The notes under the pieces: model-generated
Told to the model about the DNA's origin: nothing
What the model saw: the letters and a program-made list of their open reading frames with translations, nothing else
Database searches by the model: none
NCBI RefSeq assembly: GCF_002953715.1
Contig: NZ_CP025012.1
Span: forward strand, 4,575,001-4,639,000
Direction: 5' to 3'
Length of the DNA: 64,000 bases
From: Rhizobium leguminosarum
GTDB taxonomy: Bacteria > Pseudomonadota > Alphaproteobacteria > Rhizobiales > Rhizobiaceae
Made by a program: the position numbers and the translations under genes
Shown here: positions 19,410-28,183 of the stretch, one piece after another
How positions within the stretch are numbered: position 1 is the stretch's first letter
How the letters are laid out: each line of letters opens with the position of its first letter

Positions 19410-20381
19410 ATGAAGAAGCTAATGAAAAACAACCTCTCGACCACCGCGATTGCGCTGCTGCTGTTGTGTGTCGCGGATCTGCCGGGCCGAAGCGAAGTGC
19501 AATATGCGGGCATTGCGCCAAACCCGGCGGCGGCCGTGCAGACGATCATCGACAAGCGCCCCGTCCTTCATGCCGACGGCATCAAGTTCGGGACCTACGA
19601 TCCGCACGGCGATTTCGGCGCGCAGGCGAATGTCGCGACCGAAGCCCTGTTCCTGCCGTGGGAGGACGTCGACCTCGAAACGTTGCGCGTCGCCGATGCC
19701 TATGCGCTGGCTAGAGGCCGCAACCTGCTGATCACTGTGGAGCCATGGTCCTGGGACGTCGATTGGCGGCTCACCTCCGCACAGCTTCGCGCGAAGGTCC
19801 TGCGCGGTGACTACGATGTCAACATGCGTTCGATCGCGCATATGATATCCGAGCTGAAAAGCCCGGTGATCGTCCGCTGGGGACAGGAGATGGAGGACAA
19901 GTCAGGGCGGTTCTCATGGTCCGGCTGGAGCCCGCAAGACTATATCACGGCCTACAAGCGGATGATGGACATCGTCCGTAAGGAGGCGCCCGGCACAGAG
20001 CTAATGTGGTCGCCGAAGGGAGAGCCTGGCCTCCAAGCCTATTATCCCGGCGACGATTATGTCGATCTCGTCGGGCTCTCGGTCTTCGGTCTGCAGCGCT
20101 ACGACGAGCTTGCCTACAATGAGCACCGGACGTTCTCGGAAGCATTGAAGCAGGGATATGATCTCGTCGCCGGTTACGGAAAGCCCATCTGGGTGGCGGA
20201 GCTCGGCTATGAAGGCGGTGACGCCTATATCAGGCCGTGGATCGAAACAGCCACGTTGAAGCAGAGCGCCTTCCCGAATCTGCAGGAAGTCGTCTATTTC
20301 AACGACCGGGATGTGCATGCATGGCCGTTCGATCTCGGCCGGCCGGACTGGCGCGTGGTCAAAGACCTGGGCAGCAACTGA
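19410..20381 (+). CDS. exported glycoside hydrolase, GH26-like
   Basis: 323 aa with a signal peptide-like N-terminus (about 1-28). The fold reads as a clan GH-A TIM barrel. The acid/base Glu is in VRWGQEMED (E160) and the nucleophile Glu in WVAELGYEG (E264), the spacing seen in GH26 mannanases and related beta-glycanases. In synthase operons such enzymes commonly trim or edit the nascent polymer during export. It starts 4 bp after the DUF995 gene, so it is probably coupled to it, and is the last gene of the operon before a strong terminator. The linkage cut is unknown. Confidence 0.85.
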   Translation: MKKLMKNNLSTTAIALLLLCVADLPGRSEVQYAGIAPNPAAAVQTIIDKRPVLHADGIKFGTYDPHGDFGAQANVATEALFLPWEDVDLETLRVADAYALARGRNLLITVEPWSWDVDWRLTSAQLRAKVLRGDYDVNMRSIAHMISELKSPVIVRWGQEMEDKSGRFSWSGWSPQDYITAYKRMMDIVRKEAPGTELMWSPKGEPGLQAYYPGDDYVDLVGLSVFGLQRYDELAYNEHRTFSEALKQGYDLVAGYGKPIWVAELGYEGGDAYIRPWIETATLKQSAFPNLQEVVYFNDRDVHAWPFDLGRPDWRVVKDLGSN

Positions 20382-20411
20382 TAGTCCGGAAAACAGAGGC
20401 CTGAAAACAGG

Positions 20412-20438
20412 GAGGCCCGCCGGGGTGTTGCGGGCCTC
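20412..20438. terminator. hairpin between convergent genes
   Basis: GAGGCCCGC and GCGGGCCTC form a perfect 9-bp stem between the end of the hydrolase gene (+) and the end of the binding-protein gene (-). There is no long T-run, but the placement supports a shared terminator. Confidence 0.7.
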
Positions 20439-20458
20439 TCCTCATGTCGGGCGACCGA

Positions 20459-21745
20459 TCATCCCTTGATCGTTGCCTTACCCTCTTCGATGAGCCGGGT
20501 CGCCGCATCGGCGGGCGAAATCCGTTCGAAGGCGAGTTCGTCACAAATCGGGCGCAGCACGCGCTGGTCGAATTGGGTTGCCCCCATCGGTACCGGCGGC
20601 GGATACTCACCGACTTGATCCTTGAGCAGGTTCACGTATTTGACCGTTTCCTGCTCCGTCGGGTTGAGCTGCGGCAGGATGGCTTCACGCACTGTCGGCG
20701 ACATAGGCACACCGCGTTCCACACCGAGAATCTTGCCGGCTTCGGGATCGTTGACAAAGAAGCTGATGAACTTCGCGGCAGCTTCGCCGTGCTTGGTCGT
20801 AGCTCCCACACTCCAGATCAGTGCGGGACGGTAATAATGGCCGGATGGACCGCCCTTCTTTTCACGCGGCAGCATGGTGATGCCAAGCTTGTTCTTGATG
20901 ATCAGCTGATAGCCGACCATCTGGTTTGAATAGGCCATGCCGATCACCGATTTGCCGAGACCGAGGCAATTGGTGTCGATCGTGTTCTGATCGAGCGTCT
21001 GCACGTCGGCAGCAACGGTACCGTCCGCCTTGCGCAGTTTCTCCCAGTAGTCGAACCATTCCCTGGCGTCGTCGGCCGTGAAGCCGAGCCCCACGCTTTC
21101 CTTCGCAAAGAGGCTCTTGCCGCGCTGGCGCAGCCAGGCATCGAACACATAGGCGTAGCGCGCCGCATAGGGGCCGCCGCCCTTGCCGGAGGACTTGGCG
21201 AGTTCTACGGCGAGCTTGGCATACTCATCCCAGGTTAGGTCGGCCGTCGGCAGCGGGATGCCTGCCTTTTCGAATTCGACTGTATCGAAGAACATCGAGA
21301 AGGAGTTGAGGCCGAGGCCGACACCATAGAGCTTGCCGTCGATGGTGGTCAGTTTCAGCATGTCGGCGCCAAAGGACCGAACATCCAGCGTCGAGGGGAC
21401 GAATTCATCGAGCGGCAGGCAGGCGCCGCGCTTCGAATAGTCTGAGATTGTTCCCGGCTCGAGTTGGAAGATGTCGGCGATCGAGCGGCCGGCCATCTGC
21501 GTTGCGAGCTTCGTCCAGTAGCCGTCGCCCGACAGCGATTCTCCGACGAGAGTGACGCCAGGTGTCTTCGACTGATAAAGCTTGGCAACATCGAGCGTGC
21601 GCTTGGCGCGGTCGTTGGACCCCCACCACATGGCACGCAGCTGTGCGTCTTCGGCAAAGGCCGGGATGGCGCTTCCGGCACCGAGGGCGAGACCGGCGGC
21701 CGCACCGGCTGAACCCATCAGAAATGAACGGCGATTGACCTGCAT
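20459..21745 (-). CDS. ABC transporter sugar-binding protein (family 1, Tat signal)
   Basis: 428 aa. The N-terminus has NRRSFLMG followed by a hydrophobic stretch ending AIPAFA, a twin-arginine signal. The body resembles MalE/UgpB-type extracellular binding proteins and clearly shares descent with the binding protein at 31507 (both have LR-x2-WWGS and WxxLATQxAGR near the N-terminus, and the same length). No permease or ATPase genes are adjacent, so it may use the permeases encoded at 32800-34639. The start has AAGGAGGA upstream. It is transcribed divergently from a LacI-type gene across palindromic DNA, so it is the probable target of that repressor. Confidence 0.92.
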   Translation of the reverse strand: MQVNRRSFLMGSAGAAAGLALGAGSAIPAFAEDAQLRAMWWGSNDRAKRTLDVAKLYQSKTPGVTLVGESLSGDGYWTKLATQMAGRSIADIFQLEPGTISDYSKRGACLPLDEFVPSTLDVRSFGADMLKLTTIDGKLYGVGLGLNSFSMFFDTVEFEKAGIPLPTADLTWDEYAKLAVELAKSSGKGGGPYAARYAYVFDAWLRQRGKSLFAKESVGLGFTADDAREWFDYWEKLRKADGTVAADVQTLDQNTIDTNCLGLGKSVIGMAYSNQMVGYQLIIKNKLGITMLPREKKGGPSGHYYRPALIWSVGATTKHGEAAAKFISFFVNDPEAGKILGVERGVPMSPTVREAILPQLNPTEQETVKYVNLLKDQVGEYPPPVPMGATQFDQRVLRPICDELAFERISPADAATRLIEEGKATIKG

Positions 21746-21834
21746 TGATAATCCTCCTTGTCCCAACTGCCCGCTGCCATCCTCCAACGGCATTATCGAG
21801 CACTTCGGCAAACAGATTACGCAAAAAAAATATT

Positions 21835-21882
21835 ATTGCAAGAAGCAACCATTTTCTTGCAAATTTGCATTACTTGCATAAT
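21835..21882. promoter_or_regulatory. palindromic operator region between binding protein and LacI gene
   Basis: Contains the perfect 12-bp palindrome TGCAAATTTGCA (21858-21869), TTGC-AAGAA-GCAA just upstream, and CATTA-CTTGCA-TAATG overlapping a CATAAT -10-like box. Repeated TTGC/GCAA half-sites and AT richness fit LacI-family autoregulation and control of the divergent binding-protein gene. Confidence 0.6.
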
Positions 21883-21890
21883 GTTTGCCT

Positions 21891-22910
21891 ATGAACGACC
21901 AAAAGATCAGACGGCCGCGTCAGGCCGATATAGCCACATTGGCCGGCGTTTCCGTCTCCACGGTGTCGCGGGTGCTCGCCAACGAACCTGGTATCAGCGA
22001 AACCGTCCGTCGCCAGATATTGAAGGTGGCAGCCGAGCACGGCTATCCCGTCAAGCCGGCTTCCGAAGCTGTTGCCGGCGGGCTGGCGCTGATTGCCAGC
22101 GACGGCGTCACCGGCACCCTCAGCGTCTTCTATGAAGCGATCGTCGACGGCCTGCGCGCTGGCGCTGCGGAAGCGGGCATGCCCTTCGACGTCCGGCTGG
22201 TCCGCGAGGATCGTATCACGCCGGATGCTGTGCGCGACTATATGCAGACAGCCGGGGCTGAAGGTCTCTTTCTCGTCGGCATCGATCCGAACGAGACGTT
22301 GCGCGGCTGGCTGCAAGCCAGCATGACACCGACCGTTCTTGTCAATGGCACCGATCCACGGATGCAGTTCGATGGCGTTTCGCCGGCTAATTTCTTTGGC
22401 GCCTACGAGGCGACCAGCCGGCTGACCAAAGCCGGCCATCGCCGAATCCTGCATTTGAGCGGATCTCACCGCCATACGATCCGGGAGCGCGTGCGCGGTT
22501 TCGAGGCGGCGATCGCCGCCGTCCCCGGCGCCGAGGGCCGTCTCTTGTCCCTGACCCTTGACGGCAGCGCCAGCCGGGAGGCGCATGACCGCACCGCCGC
22601 GGCACTTGCCGAGGATGCCGGTTTTACGGCCGCCTTCTGTATGAATGATTTCATCGCCGTCGGCGTGCTCGAGGCCGTCACCGAGGCGGGGCTGCGTGTG
22701 CCGGAGGATTTCGCGATTGTCGGTTTCGACGATCTGCCCTGCGCGCTGATGACAAGTCCGCAGCTTTCCACCATGCGCGTCGACCGCGCTGCCCTCGGGC
22801 GTGAAGCCGTTTCGTTGATGCTGTCCCGCTTCCGCAACAGGACGGCCGCTGCGCGCCATATCTGCCAGGCGGTTGTTCCCATTCCGGGAGGAACCGTTCC
22901 GAACGCCTAG
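21891..22910 (+). CDS. LacI-family transcriptional regulator
   Basis: 339 aa. The N-terminal LacI helix-turn-helix is at about residues 8-55 (ADIATLAGVSVSTVSRVL), with the hinge following. The periplasmic-binding-protein-like effector domain ends with the typical FAIVGFDDLP block. The ATG at 21891 is preferred over an upstream TTG at 21885. There is no good ribosome-binding site, and a CATAAT box ends 9 nt before the ATG, so a leaderless or very short-leader mRNA is possible. The effector is presumably the sugar bound by the neighbouring binding protein. The stop codon TAG coincides with the edge of a mosaic repeat. Confidence 0.92.
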   Translation: MNDQKIRRPRQADIATLAGVSVSTVSRVLANEPGISETVRRQILKVAAEHGYPVKPASEAVAGGLALIASDGVTGTLSVFYEAIVDGLRAGAAEAGMPFDVRLVREDRITPDAVRDYMQTAGAEGLFLVGIDPNETLRGWLQASMTPTVLVNGTDPRMQFDGVSPANFFGAYEATSRLTKAGHRRILHLSGSHRHTIRERVRGFEAAIAAVPGAEGRLLSLTLDGSASREAHDRTAAALAEDAGFTAAFCMNDFIAVGVLEAVTEAGLRVPEDFAIVGFDDLPCALMTSPQLSTMRVDRAALGREAVSLMLSRFRNRTAAARHICQAVVPIPGGTVPNA

Positions 22911-23020
22911 AACAGGATGATTTAGGCCAAGCCTAAAATCTGAATCCTGTTCTAAATTAAATAGTTAGAGCATGATGTCGTCCGAAAACCGCTCACACTT
23001 TTCGGCATCATGCTCTAGAA
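22909..23020. repeat. rhizobial intergenic mosaic repeat (RIME-like)
   Basis: Two abutting hairpins: AGAACAGGATGATT with AATCCTGTTCT, and AGAGCATGATG-N-CCGAAAA with TTTTCGG-CATCATGCTCT. A near-identical element is at 58423-58537. It could fold strongly in RNA and may stabilise or attenuate the LacI to DUF2264 transcript. Confidence 0.85.
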
Positions 23021-23030
23021 CCCGTGAGTA

Positions 23031-24893
23031 ATGCCGATGACCTATGATCCCGCCAGCGCCAACCCGCTCGCAGGTAATCCGCTGGAAACCCGCGCCGATA
23101 TGAGCCGCGCCCTGCTTGCGCTCTTCGATCCGCTGCTTGCCTGTTTCTCGAATGGTAATGCCCGCGTCACGCTCAATGGCGGCGGCGCCCATTTCGATCG
23201 GGCGGCGGCCGATCTCGAAGGGTTCGCTCGCCCGCTCTGGGGATTGGCGCCGCTGGGCGCAGGCAATGGCGACTTCGCCCATTGGCATCGTTTCGCCGAA
23301 GGTCTCGCAAACGGCACCGATCCCGCCCATCCCGAATATTGGGGAACGGTCAACGGCCGCGATCAGCGGATGGTCGAGCTTGCCGCTCTCGGTTTTGCCT
23401 TGGCTCTGGTGCCCGAAAAGATCTGGGCGCCGCTCGATGTGCGCGCCCGCAGCAATGTCGTTGCCTATCTCAAGCATGCCAGGCAGTTCGACTATGCCGA
23501 CAACAATTGGAAATTCTTCCGGATCTTCGTCGATATCGCGCTCGATCGTCTCGGCGCCGATTTCGACCGCAGCCTGACGCGGCAATATCTGCAGGAACTC
23601 GAAGGCTTTTATATCGGCGACGGCTGGTATCGCGACGGAAACGTGCGCCGTATCGACCACTACATTCCCTTCGCCATGCATTTCTATGGCCTGATCTATT
23701 CGAAGCTCGTCGACGACGACTATGCAAAGCGCTACCGCGAGCGCGCGGTCCTCTTCGCCCAGGATTTCCGGCACTGGTTTGCCGTTGACGGGGCGACGAT
23801 CCCCTTCGGCCGCAGCCTGACCTATCGCTTTGCCTGCGCCGGCTTCTGGTCGGCGCTCGCCTTTGCCGATGTCGAGGCTCTGCCCTGGGGGGAGGTCAAG
23901 CATCTCTGCCTGCAGCATCTGCGCTGGTGGAAAGACAAGCCGATTGCCGATCGCGACGGCGTACTGTCGATCGGTTTCGGCTACCCGAACCTGCTGATGT
24001 CGGAGAGCTATAATTCCGCGGGCTCCCCTTATTGGGCCTTCAAGGCCTTCCTGCCGCTGGCGATCGCTGAGGATCACCCATTCTGGACGGCGAAGGAAAA
24101 AGTGCCGGAGCAGGCGCCTGACATCATCCCCCAGCGTCATCCCGGCATGGTGATCATGCGGGCGGGCGGCGATGTCGTGGCGCTGTCTTCCGGCCAGGAA
24201 AACCTGCAGATGCGGTGCGGCACGGAAAAATACGCGAAGTTCGCTTATTCCACCCGCTACGGCTTCAGCGTCGAGGCCGATGAGCGCGCCTTTGCGCTTG
24301 CCGCCTTCGATTCAGCGCTTGCCTTCAGCGATGACGGCCTTCACTACCGCGTGCGCGAAACGAACGAGGAAGCCAAGCTCGCCGGCGACGTGCTCTATGC
24401 GAAATGGTCGCCTTTTGCCGATGTCGACGTCGAAACCTGGCTCGTGCCCGCCGCACCCTGGCATATCCGCCTCCACCGGATCAGGACAAGCCGGCCGTTG
24501 CGGATTGCCGAAGGCGGATTTGCCATCGGCCGCCGGGATTTCGAGCTGGATACCCTGTCCGCTTCGGGTGGGGTTGCCTATGCGATCGGCGAAGCCGATT
24601 TCACCGGCATTCTCGATCTCGGCTCTTCGGTCAAACGTTCGGGTCTCGTCCAGAAGGCAATGCCCAACACCAATGTGATCGTCGCGAAAACCCTCGTGCC
24701 GCAGCTGCGCGGGCAGATTCCGGCCGGTGAAACCATCCTGGTGACGGCGGTGCTCGCACTTGACGATCCCGCTGCTGTCTCGTCTGTCTGGACGATCCCA
24801 CCGAAAGCGCCTGACATCGCAGCGCTGGAGGCCCTGGTGAGGGAAAAGGGCGTGACAGTCAGCGCCATCGAAGCGCCGGGACAGATGCCATGA
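23031..24893 (+). CDS. DUF2264 protein, possible glucuronidase-type hydrolase
   Basis: 620 aa, no signal peptide. The N-terminal two thirds is an alpha-helical, Trp/Tyr/His-rich domain (blocks YADNNWKFFRIFVD, YIGDGWYRDGN, IDHYIPFAMHFYG, SYNSAGSPYWAFKAF) that I recognise as DUF2264. The C-terminal third is beta-rich. From memory, DUF2264 members have been assigned to CAZy family GH154, with beta-glucuronidase activity; this should be verified. Such an activity would fit the uxaC and uxuB genes of the same locus. Alternative start ATG at 23037. The gene overlaps the next by 4 nt. Confidence 0.82.
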   Translation: MPMTYDPASANPLAGNPLETRADMSRALLALFDPLLACFSNGNARVTLNGGGAHFDRAAADLEGFARPLWGLAPLGAGNGDFAHWHRFAEGLANGTDPAHPEYWGTVNGRDQRMVELAALGFALALVPEKIWAPLDVRARSNVVAYLKHARQFDYADNNWKFFRIFVDIALDRLGADFDRSLTRQYLQELEGFYIGDGWYRDGNVRRIDHYIPFAMHFYGLIYSKLVDDDYAKRYRERAVLFAQDFRHWFAVDGATIPFGRSLTYRFACAGFWSALAFADVEALPWGEVKHLCLQHLRWWKDKPIADRDGVLSIGFGYPNLLMSESYNSAGSPYWAFKAFLPLAIAEDHPFWTAKEKVPEQAPDIIPQRHPGMVIMRAGGDVVALSSGQENLQMRCGTEKYAKFAYSTRYGFSVEADERAFALAAFDSALAFSDDGLHYRVRETNEEAKLAGDVLYAKWSPFADVDVETWLVPAAPWHIRLHRIRTSRPLRIAEGGFAIGRRDFELDTLSASGGVAYAIGEADFTGILDLGSSVKRSGLVQKAMPNTNVIVAKTLVPQLRGQIPAGETILVTAVLALDDPAAVSSVWTIPPKAPDIAALEALVREKGVTVSAIEAPGQMP

Positions 24894-25900
24894 GCCAGCC
24901 GGCCATCGTCCTTGCCATGCAACCGTCGCGCACCGAGCACGTCCTGCCGGATGAGGTCCTACGCCGGCTGAGCGGCATCGGTCGCCTGCTGGATTCCAAA
25001 CCGCTGCAGCGCTTCGACGACGAACGTGCGAGGCGTCTGCTGGCCCAAGCCGAAATCCTGATCACCGGCTGGGGCGGGCCCTATGTCGGGCCTGAAATCC
25101 CCGTCGCGGCGCCGCATCTTAAGCTCGTCGTCCATGCGGCGGGTACGGTCAAAGGCGTCATCGACGACGCCATCTTCGAAGCGGGTATCCCGGTCAGTCA
25201 TTCGGCCGAGGCCAATGCCGTGCCGGTGGCCGAATTCACGCTGGCGGCGATCATCTTCGCCGGCAAGCGCGTTTTCCGTTTCCGCGATCTCTACGTCGCC
25301 GACCGAAACCGCAACCGCACCCATCCGATGCAGCGCGAAGCGATCGGAAATTACCGCCGCACCGTCGGCATCGTCGGCGCTTCGCGCATCGGCCGGCGCG
25401 TCATCGAGCTCCTGAAACCCTTTGACTATAGACTGCTGCTCGCCGACCCGACGCTTGATGCCACCGAGGCGGCCGGCCTCGGAACGGAAAAGGCCGATCT
25501 CGACGAATTGATGCGGCAGGCGGATATCGTCTCCCTGCATGCGCCGTCGCTGCCGTCGACACAGCATATGATCGATGCGCGAAGGCTGTCGCTGATGAAG
25601 GATGGCGCGACGCTCATCAACACGGCGCGCGGCATTCTCATCGATGAGGCGGCCTTGCTTTCAGCGCTCAAGACCGGTCGTATCGACGCGGTCCTCGACG
25701 TCACCGATCCGGAAATCCCGGAGGCAGCTTCTGCTTTCTACGATCTGCCGAACGTGTTTCTGACGCCGCATATTGCCGGCGCCATCGGGCTGGAACGGGC
25801 ACGCCTCGGGGAGATGGCGGTGGATGAGATAGAGCGCTTCGTGACCGGCCAGCCGCTGCTTTACCAGATCCACCTGGAAAATCTCGAAAACATCGCCTGA
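24890..25900 (+). CDS. D-2-hydroxyacid dehydrogenase
   Basis: 336 aa. NAD-binding motif GIVGASRIGRR near residue 163. The catalytic triad of the family is visible: Arg in NTARG, Glu/Asp in TDPEIPEAA, and His in LTPHIAG. It reduces a 2-keto acid to a D-2-hydroxy acid or the reverse, for example glyoxylate or hydroxypyruvate. In this locus it probably handles a keto acid derived from the imported sugar. Its start overlaps the DUF2264 stop (ATGA), which makes a two-gene unit behind lacI. Confidence 0.9.
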   Translation: MSQPAIVLAMQPSRTEHVLPDEVLRRLSGIGRLLDSKPLQRFDDERARRLLAQAEILITGWGGPYVGPEIPVAAPHLKLVVHAAGTVKGVIDDAIFEAGIPVSHSAEANAVPVAEFTLAAIIFAGKRVFRFRDLYVADRNRNRTHPMQREAIGNYRRTVGIVGASRIGRRVIELLKPFDYRLLLADPTLDATEAAGLGTEKADLDELMRQADIVSLHAPSLPSTQHMIDARRLSLMKDGATLINTARGILIDEAALLSALKTGRIDAVLDVTDPEIPEAASAFYDLPNVFLTPHIAGAIGLERARLGEMAVDEIERFVTGQPLLYQIHLENLENIA

Positions 25901-25934
25901 GGCGCGTCGAGCGGCTTAGACGGTTTTGCGTCCC

Positions 25935-25997
25935 GAATTGCGTAAAAACAAAGAGATAGAGCATTTCCGTGATTCGAAGAAAACGGAAATGCTCTAG
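25935..25997. repeat. rhizobial intergenic mosaic repeat
   Basis: GAATTGCGTAAAAACAAAGAG followed by the hairpin AGAGCATTTCCG / CGGAAATGCTCT. The GAATTGCGTAA module recurs at 40247, 45191 and 57634. It lies between convergent genes and may also act as a terminator. Confidence 0.75.
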
Positions 25998-26007
25998 GCA
26001 GGAGGCA

Positions 26008-27285
26008 TCAGCGCGACGTCCTCAGTGAATTTGGCGAACCGTCATTGGCAAGTTCAGGCATGAGATCGGCAATGTTGACCACCTTGCCGGTGCGCGAACT
26101 CGTCAGCGCGGCAATACCGCAAAGCACGGACATGGCGCCCGCTCGCGTGCCGGCGCGCTGCGCGAGCCTGTCTTCCATGTCGGGCTTGAAGATCATGTTG
26201 CGCATCCGGTCGTCGCCGCCGTAATGGCCGCCGGTGAAATGCGGAACGACGATGCGCTCCACAGCCTCCTTGCCGTTCGGGAAATTGCGGATGAGGAGGA
26301 TCGTGTCTTCCTTCGGCTCTTCCCAGGGCTGGGCCTCATATTGGCGAAGCTCGATCCGCCCTTTGGTGCCGTTGAAGGCAAGGTGATGGCCTTCGATCGG
26401 CTGGAAGGTGTTCAGCGAATAGGAGACATGGACGTTGTTGCGGTAACGGAGCGACACCACCATCGTATCGGGAATGTCGATGTCCTCGCGGAAGACGCAA
26501 CCGTCACGGAAGTAGCCGTCGATCTTCGAGGGATCCTCGTAAAGCGAATCGAGGAAGGGATCGGCCTCAAGATCGAGATAATAGTCACATTCATGCGTAT
26601 GCGGACAGAGCTTGCAGCGCGGGCCGCGGAACGGGCCCTTGCGGCCGTAATTCTGCAGGTCGGCGAAGGAGGTGACGGCCTCGGGATCGCTGTCGAGATA
26701 CCAGTTCAGCAGATCGAAATGATGCGTCGCCTTGTGGACGAACAGGCTGCCGGAATTTTCCGTATAGGCATGCCAGCGGCGGAAGTAGTCGGCACCGTGC
26801 TTGGTGTTCAGATACCAATGAAAATCGACCGAGGTGACCCGGCCGATCTCGCCGGCATTCAGCAATTCCTTGATCTTCGCAGCCGTCGGCGCATAGCGAT
26901 AGTTGAAGGACACGTCGACCCGGCGACCAGTGCGCTTTTCGGCATCCAGAATCCGGCGAATCTTTTCGACCGAGGTCGTCATTGGCTTTTCGGTAATGAC
27001 GTCGATGCCGGACTCCAGCGCACGCACGACGATATCGTCATGCGTATGGTCGGGCGTACAGACGATGACCAGATCCGGCTTCTGCTCAGCAAGCATCGAA
27101 TCGATGTTTTCGTAGAGCGGCGCATTGCTGCCGATCATGTTGCGGGCGCGTTCGCCGCGCAGCGAATTCTTTTCGACGATCGCGGTCAGGTCGACATGTT
27201 CGCGCCAGCCGGCAAGCAGATCCTTGCCCCACATGGTGGTGCCGCGGTTTCCCGTACCGATCAGGGCAAAACGGCGTTTCTCCAT
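26008..27285 (-). CDS. Gfo/Idh/MocA-family oxidoreductase with Cys cluster
   Basis: 425 aa. Rossmann motif ALIGTGNRG at the N-terminus, CTPDHTHDD, and the signature Glu-Lys-Pro at 99-101. Residues near 206-218 hold CKLCPHTHEC, probably a structural metal site found in a subset of this family. These enzymes oxidise sugars or inositols, often at C3, using a tightly bound NAD(P). ATG at 27285 chosen for GGAGGA upstream; the reading frame stays open further upstream but that is antisense shadow of the next gene. Last gene of a four-gene minus-strand operon behind the TetR-linked operator at 30562. Confidence 0.9.
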   Translation of the reverse strand: MEKRRFALIGTGNRGTTMWGKDLLAGWREHVDLTAIVEKNSLRGERARNMIGSNAPLYENIDSMLAEQKPDLVIVCTPDHTHDDIVVRALESGIDVITEKPMTTSVEKIRRILDAEKRTGRRVDVSFNYRYAPTAAKIKELLNAGEIGRVTSVDFHWYLNTKHGADYFRRWHAYTENSGSLFVHKATHHFDLLNWYLDSDPEAVTSFADLQNYGRKGPFRGPRCKLCPHTHECDYYLDLEADPFLDSLYEDPSKIDGYFRDGCVFREDIDIPDTMVVSLRYRNNVHVSYSLNTFQPIEGHHLAFNGTKGRIELRQYEAQPWEEPKEDTILLIRNFPNGKEAVERIVVPHFTGGHYGGDDRMRNMIFKPDMEDRLAQRAGTRAGAMSVLCGIAALTSSRTGKVVNIADLMPELANDGSPNSLRTSR

Positions 27286-27326
27286 CGAATGATCCTCCTG
27301 CATGCGTGATGAAACAAATACTGAAA

Positions 27327-28157
27327 TCAGGCCTGGCAGCAGCTCCTGAAGCGCTCGACGCAGGTGGCGATCACTTCTTCGGCCGGGCGTTTCCACCAGT
27401 TTTCGGCCGAAAAGATCTCCACCTCCTGAGCGCCGAAGAAACCGGCGGCCTCCACCATCCGTCTTATGCCTTTGAGGTCGATCACACCATCGCCCATCAT
27501 GCCGCGGTCGAGCAGCATGTCCTTTGTCGGCACCAGCCAGTCGCAGATGTGATGGGCAAAGATGCGTTTCATTCGGCCGGCGCGGGCGATCTGGTTGGCA
27601 AGATCGGGATCCCACCAGACATGGTAGACATCGACCGCAACGCCGACCTCCTCCCCGAGTTGTTCGCACATGTCGAGCGCCTGACCGAGCGTGTTCACGC
27701 AGGCACGGTCGGCGGCATACATTGGATGCAGCGGTTCGATGGCGAGCTTCACGCCGGCAGCCTGCGCATGCGGCAAAACGGCGGCAATGCCGTCGAACAC
27801 CATTCGGCGCGCGGCGACGATGTCCTTCGAGCTGCCCGGCAGACCGCCGACGACGAGCACGAGGCAATCAGCTGAAAATGCCGCCGCCTCGTCGATCGCA
27901 CGCCTGTTGTCGTCGAGGTTTTTCTGCCAGTCGGCATCGTTCGCCGCCGGGAAGAAGCCGCCGCGGCAAAGACCGGTCAGCTTGATGCCGTTCGATTTGA
28001 CGATACGCACCGCCTCGTCGAGACCGACCTTGGCGACCTGGTCGCGCCAGGGGGCGATCGCGGTGATGCCGTGTTTCAGGCAAATATCGACGGCCTCGGC
28101 AAAGCCGCATTGCTCGCGGATCGTCGCCAGGTTGATCGAAAGTCCTTCGACCTGCAT
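27327..28157 (-). CDS. sugar phosphate isomerase/epimerase family (AP endonuclease 2 fold)
   Basis: 276 aa TIM barrel. Metal and catalytic ligands typical of the fold are visible: E141 (AIEPLHP), D176 (AVDVYHVWWD), a His in AHHICDW (202-203) and E247 (EVEIFS). Members isomerise or epimerise keto-sugars and inositol derivatives, and some act as hydratase or eliminase partners of Gfo/Idh enzymes on 3-keto-glycosides. It sits between two Gfo/Idh genes with short spacers (26 and 41 bp), so a joint pathway is likely. The precise substrate is unknown. Confidence 0.88.
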   Translation of the reverse strand: MQVEGLSINLATIREQCGFAEAVDICLKHGITAIAPWRDQVAKVGLDEAVRIVKSNGIKLTGLCRGGFFPAANDADWQKNLDDNRRAIDEAAAFSADCLVLVVGGLPGSSKDIVAARRMVFDGIAAVLPHAQAAGVKLAIEPLHPMYAADRACVNTLGQALDMCEQLGEEVGVAVDVYHVWWDPDLANQIARAGRMKRIFAHHICDWLVPTKDMLLDRGMMGDGVIDLKGIRRMVEAAGFFGAQEVEIFSAENWWKRPAEEVIATCVERFRSCCQA

Positions 28158-28183
28158 GTCATTCTCCTCCCGTTCCGCGTGCT

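Noticed and set aside
27286..27867. Long N-terminal extension of the Gfo/Idh gene at 26008
   Set aside because: It is antisense to the isomerase/epimerase gene, while an ATG with GGAGGA at 27285 gives the normal family length.
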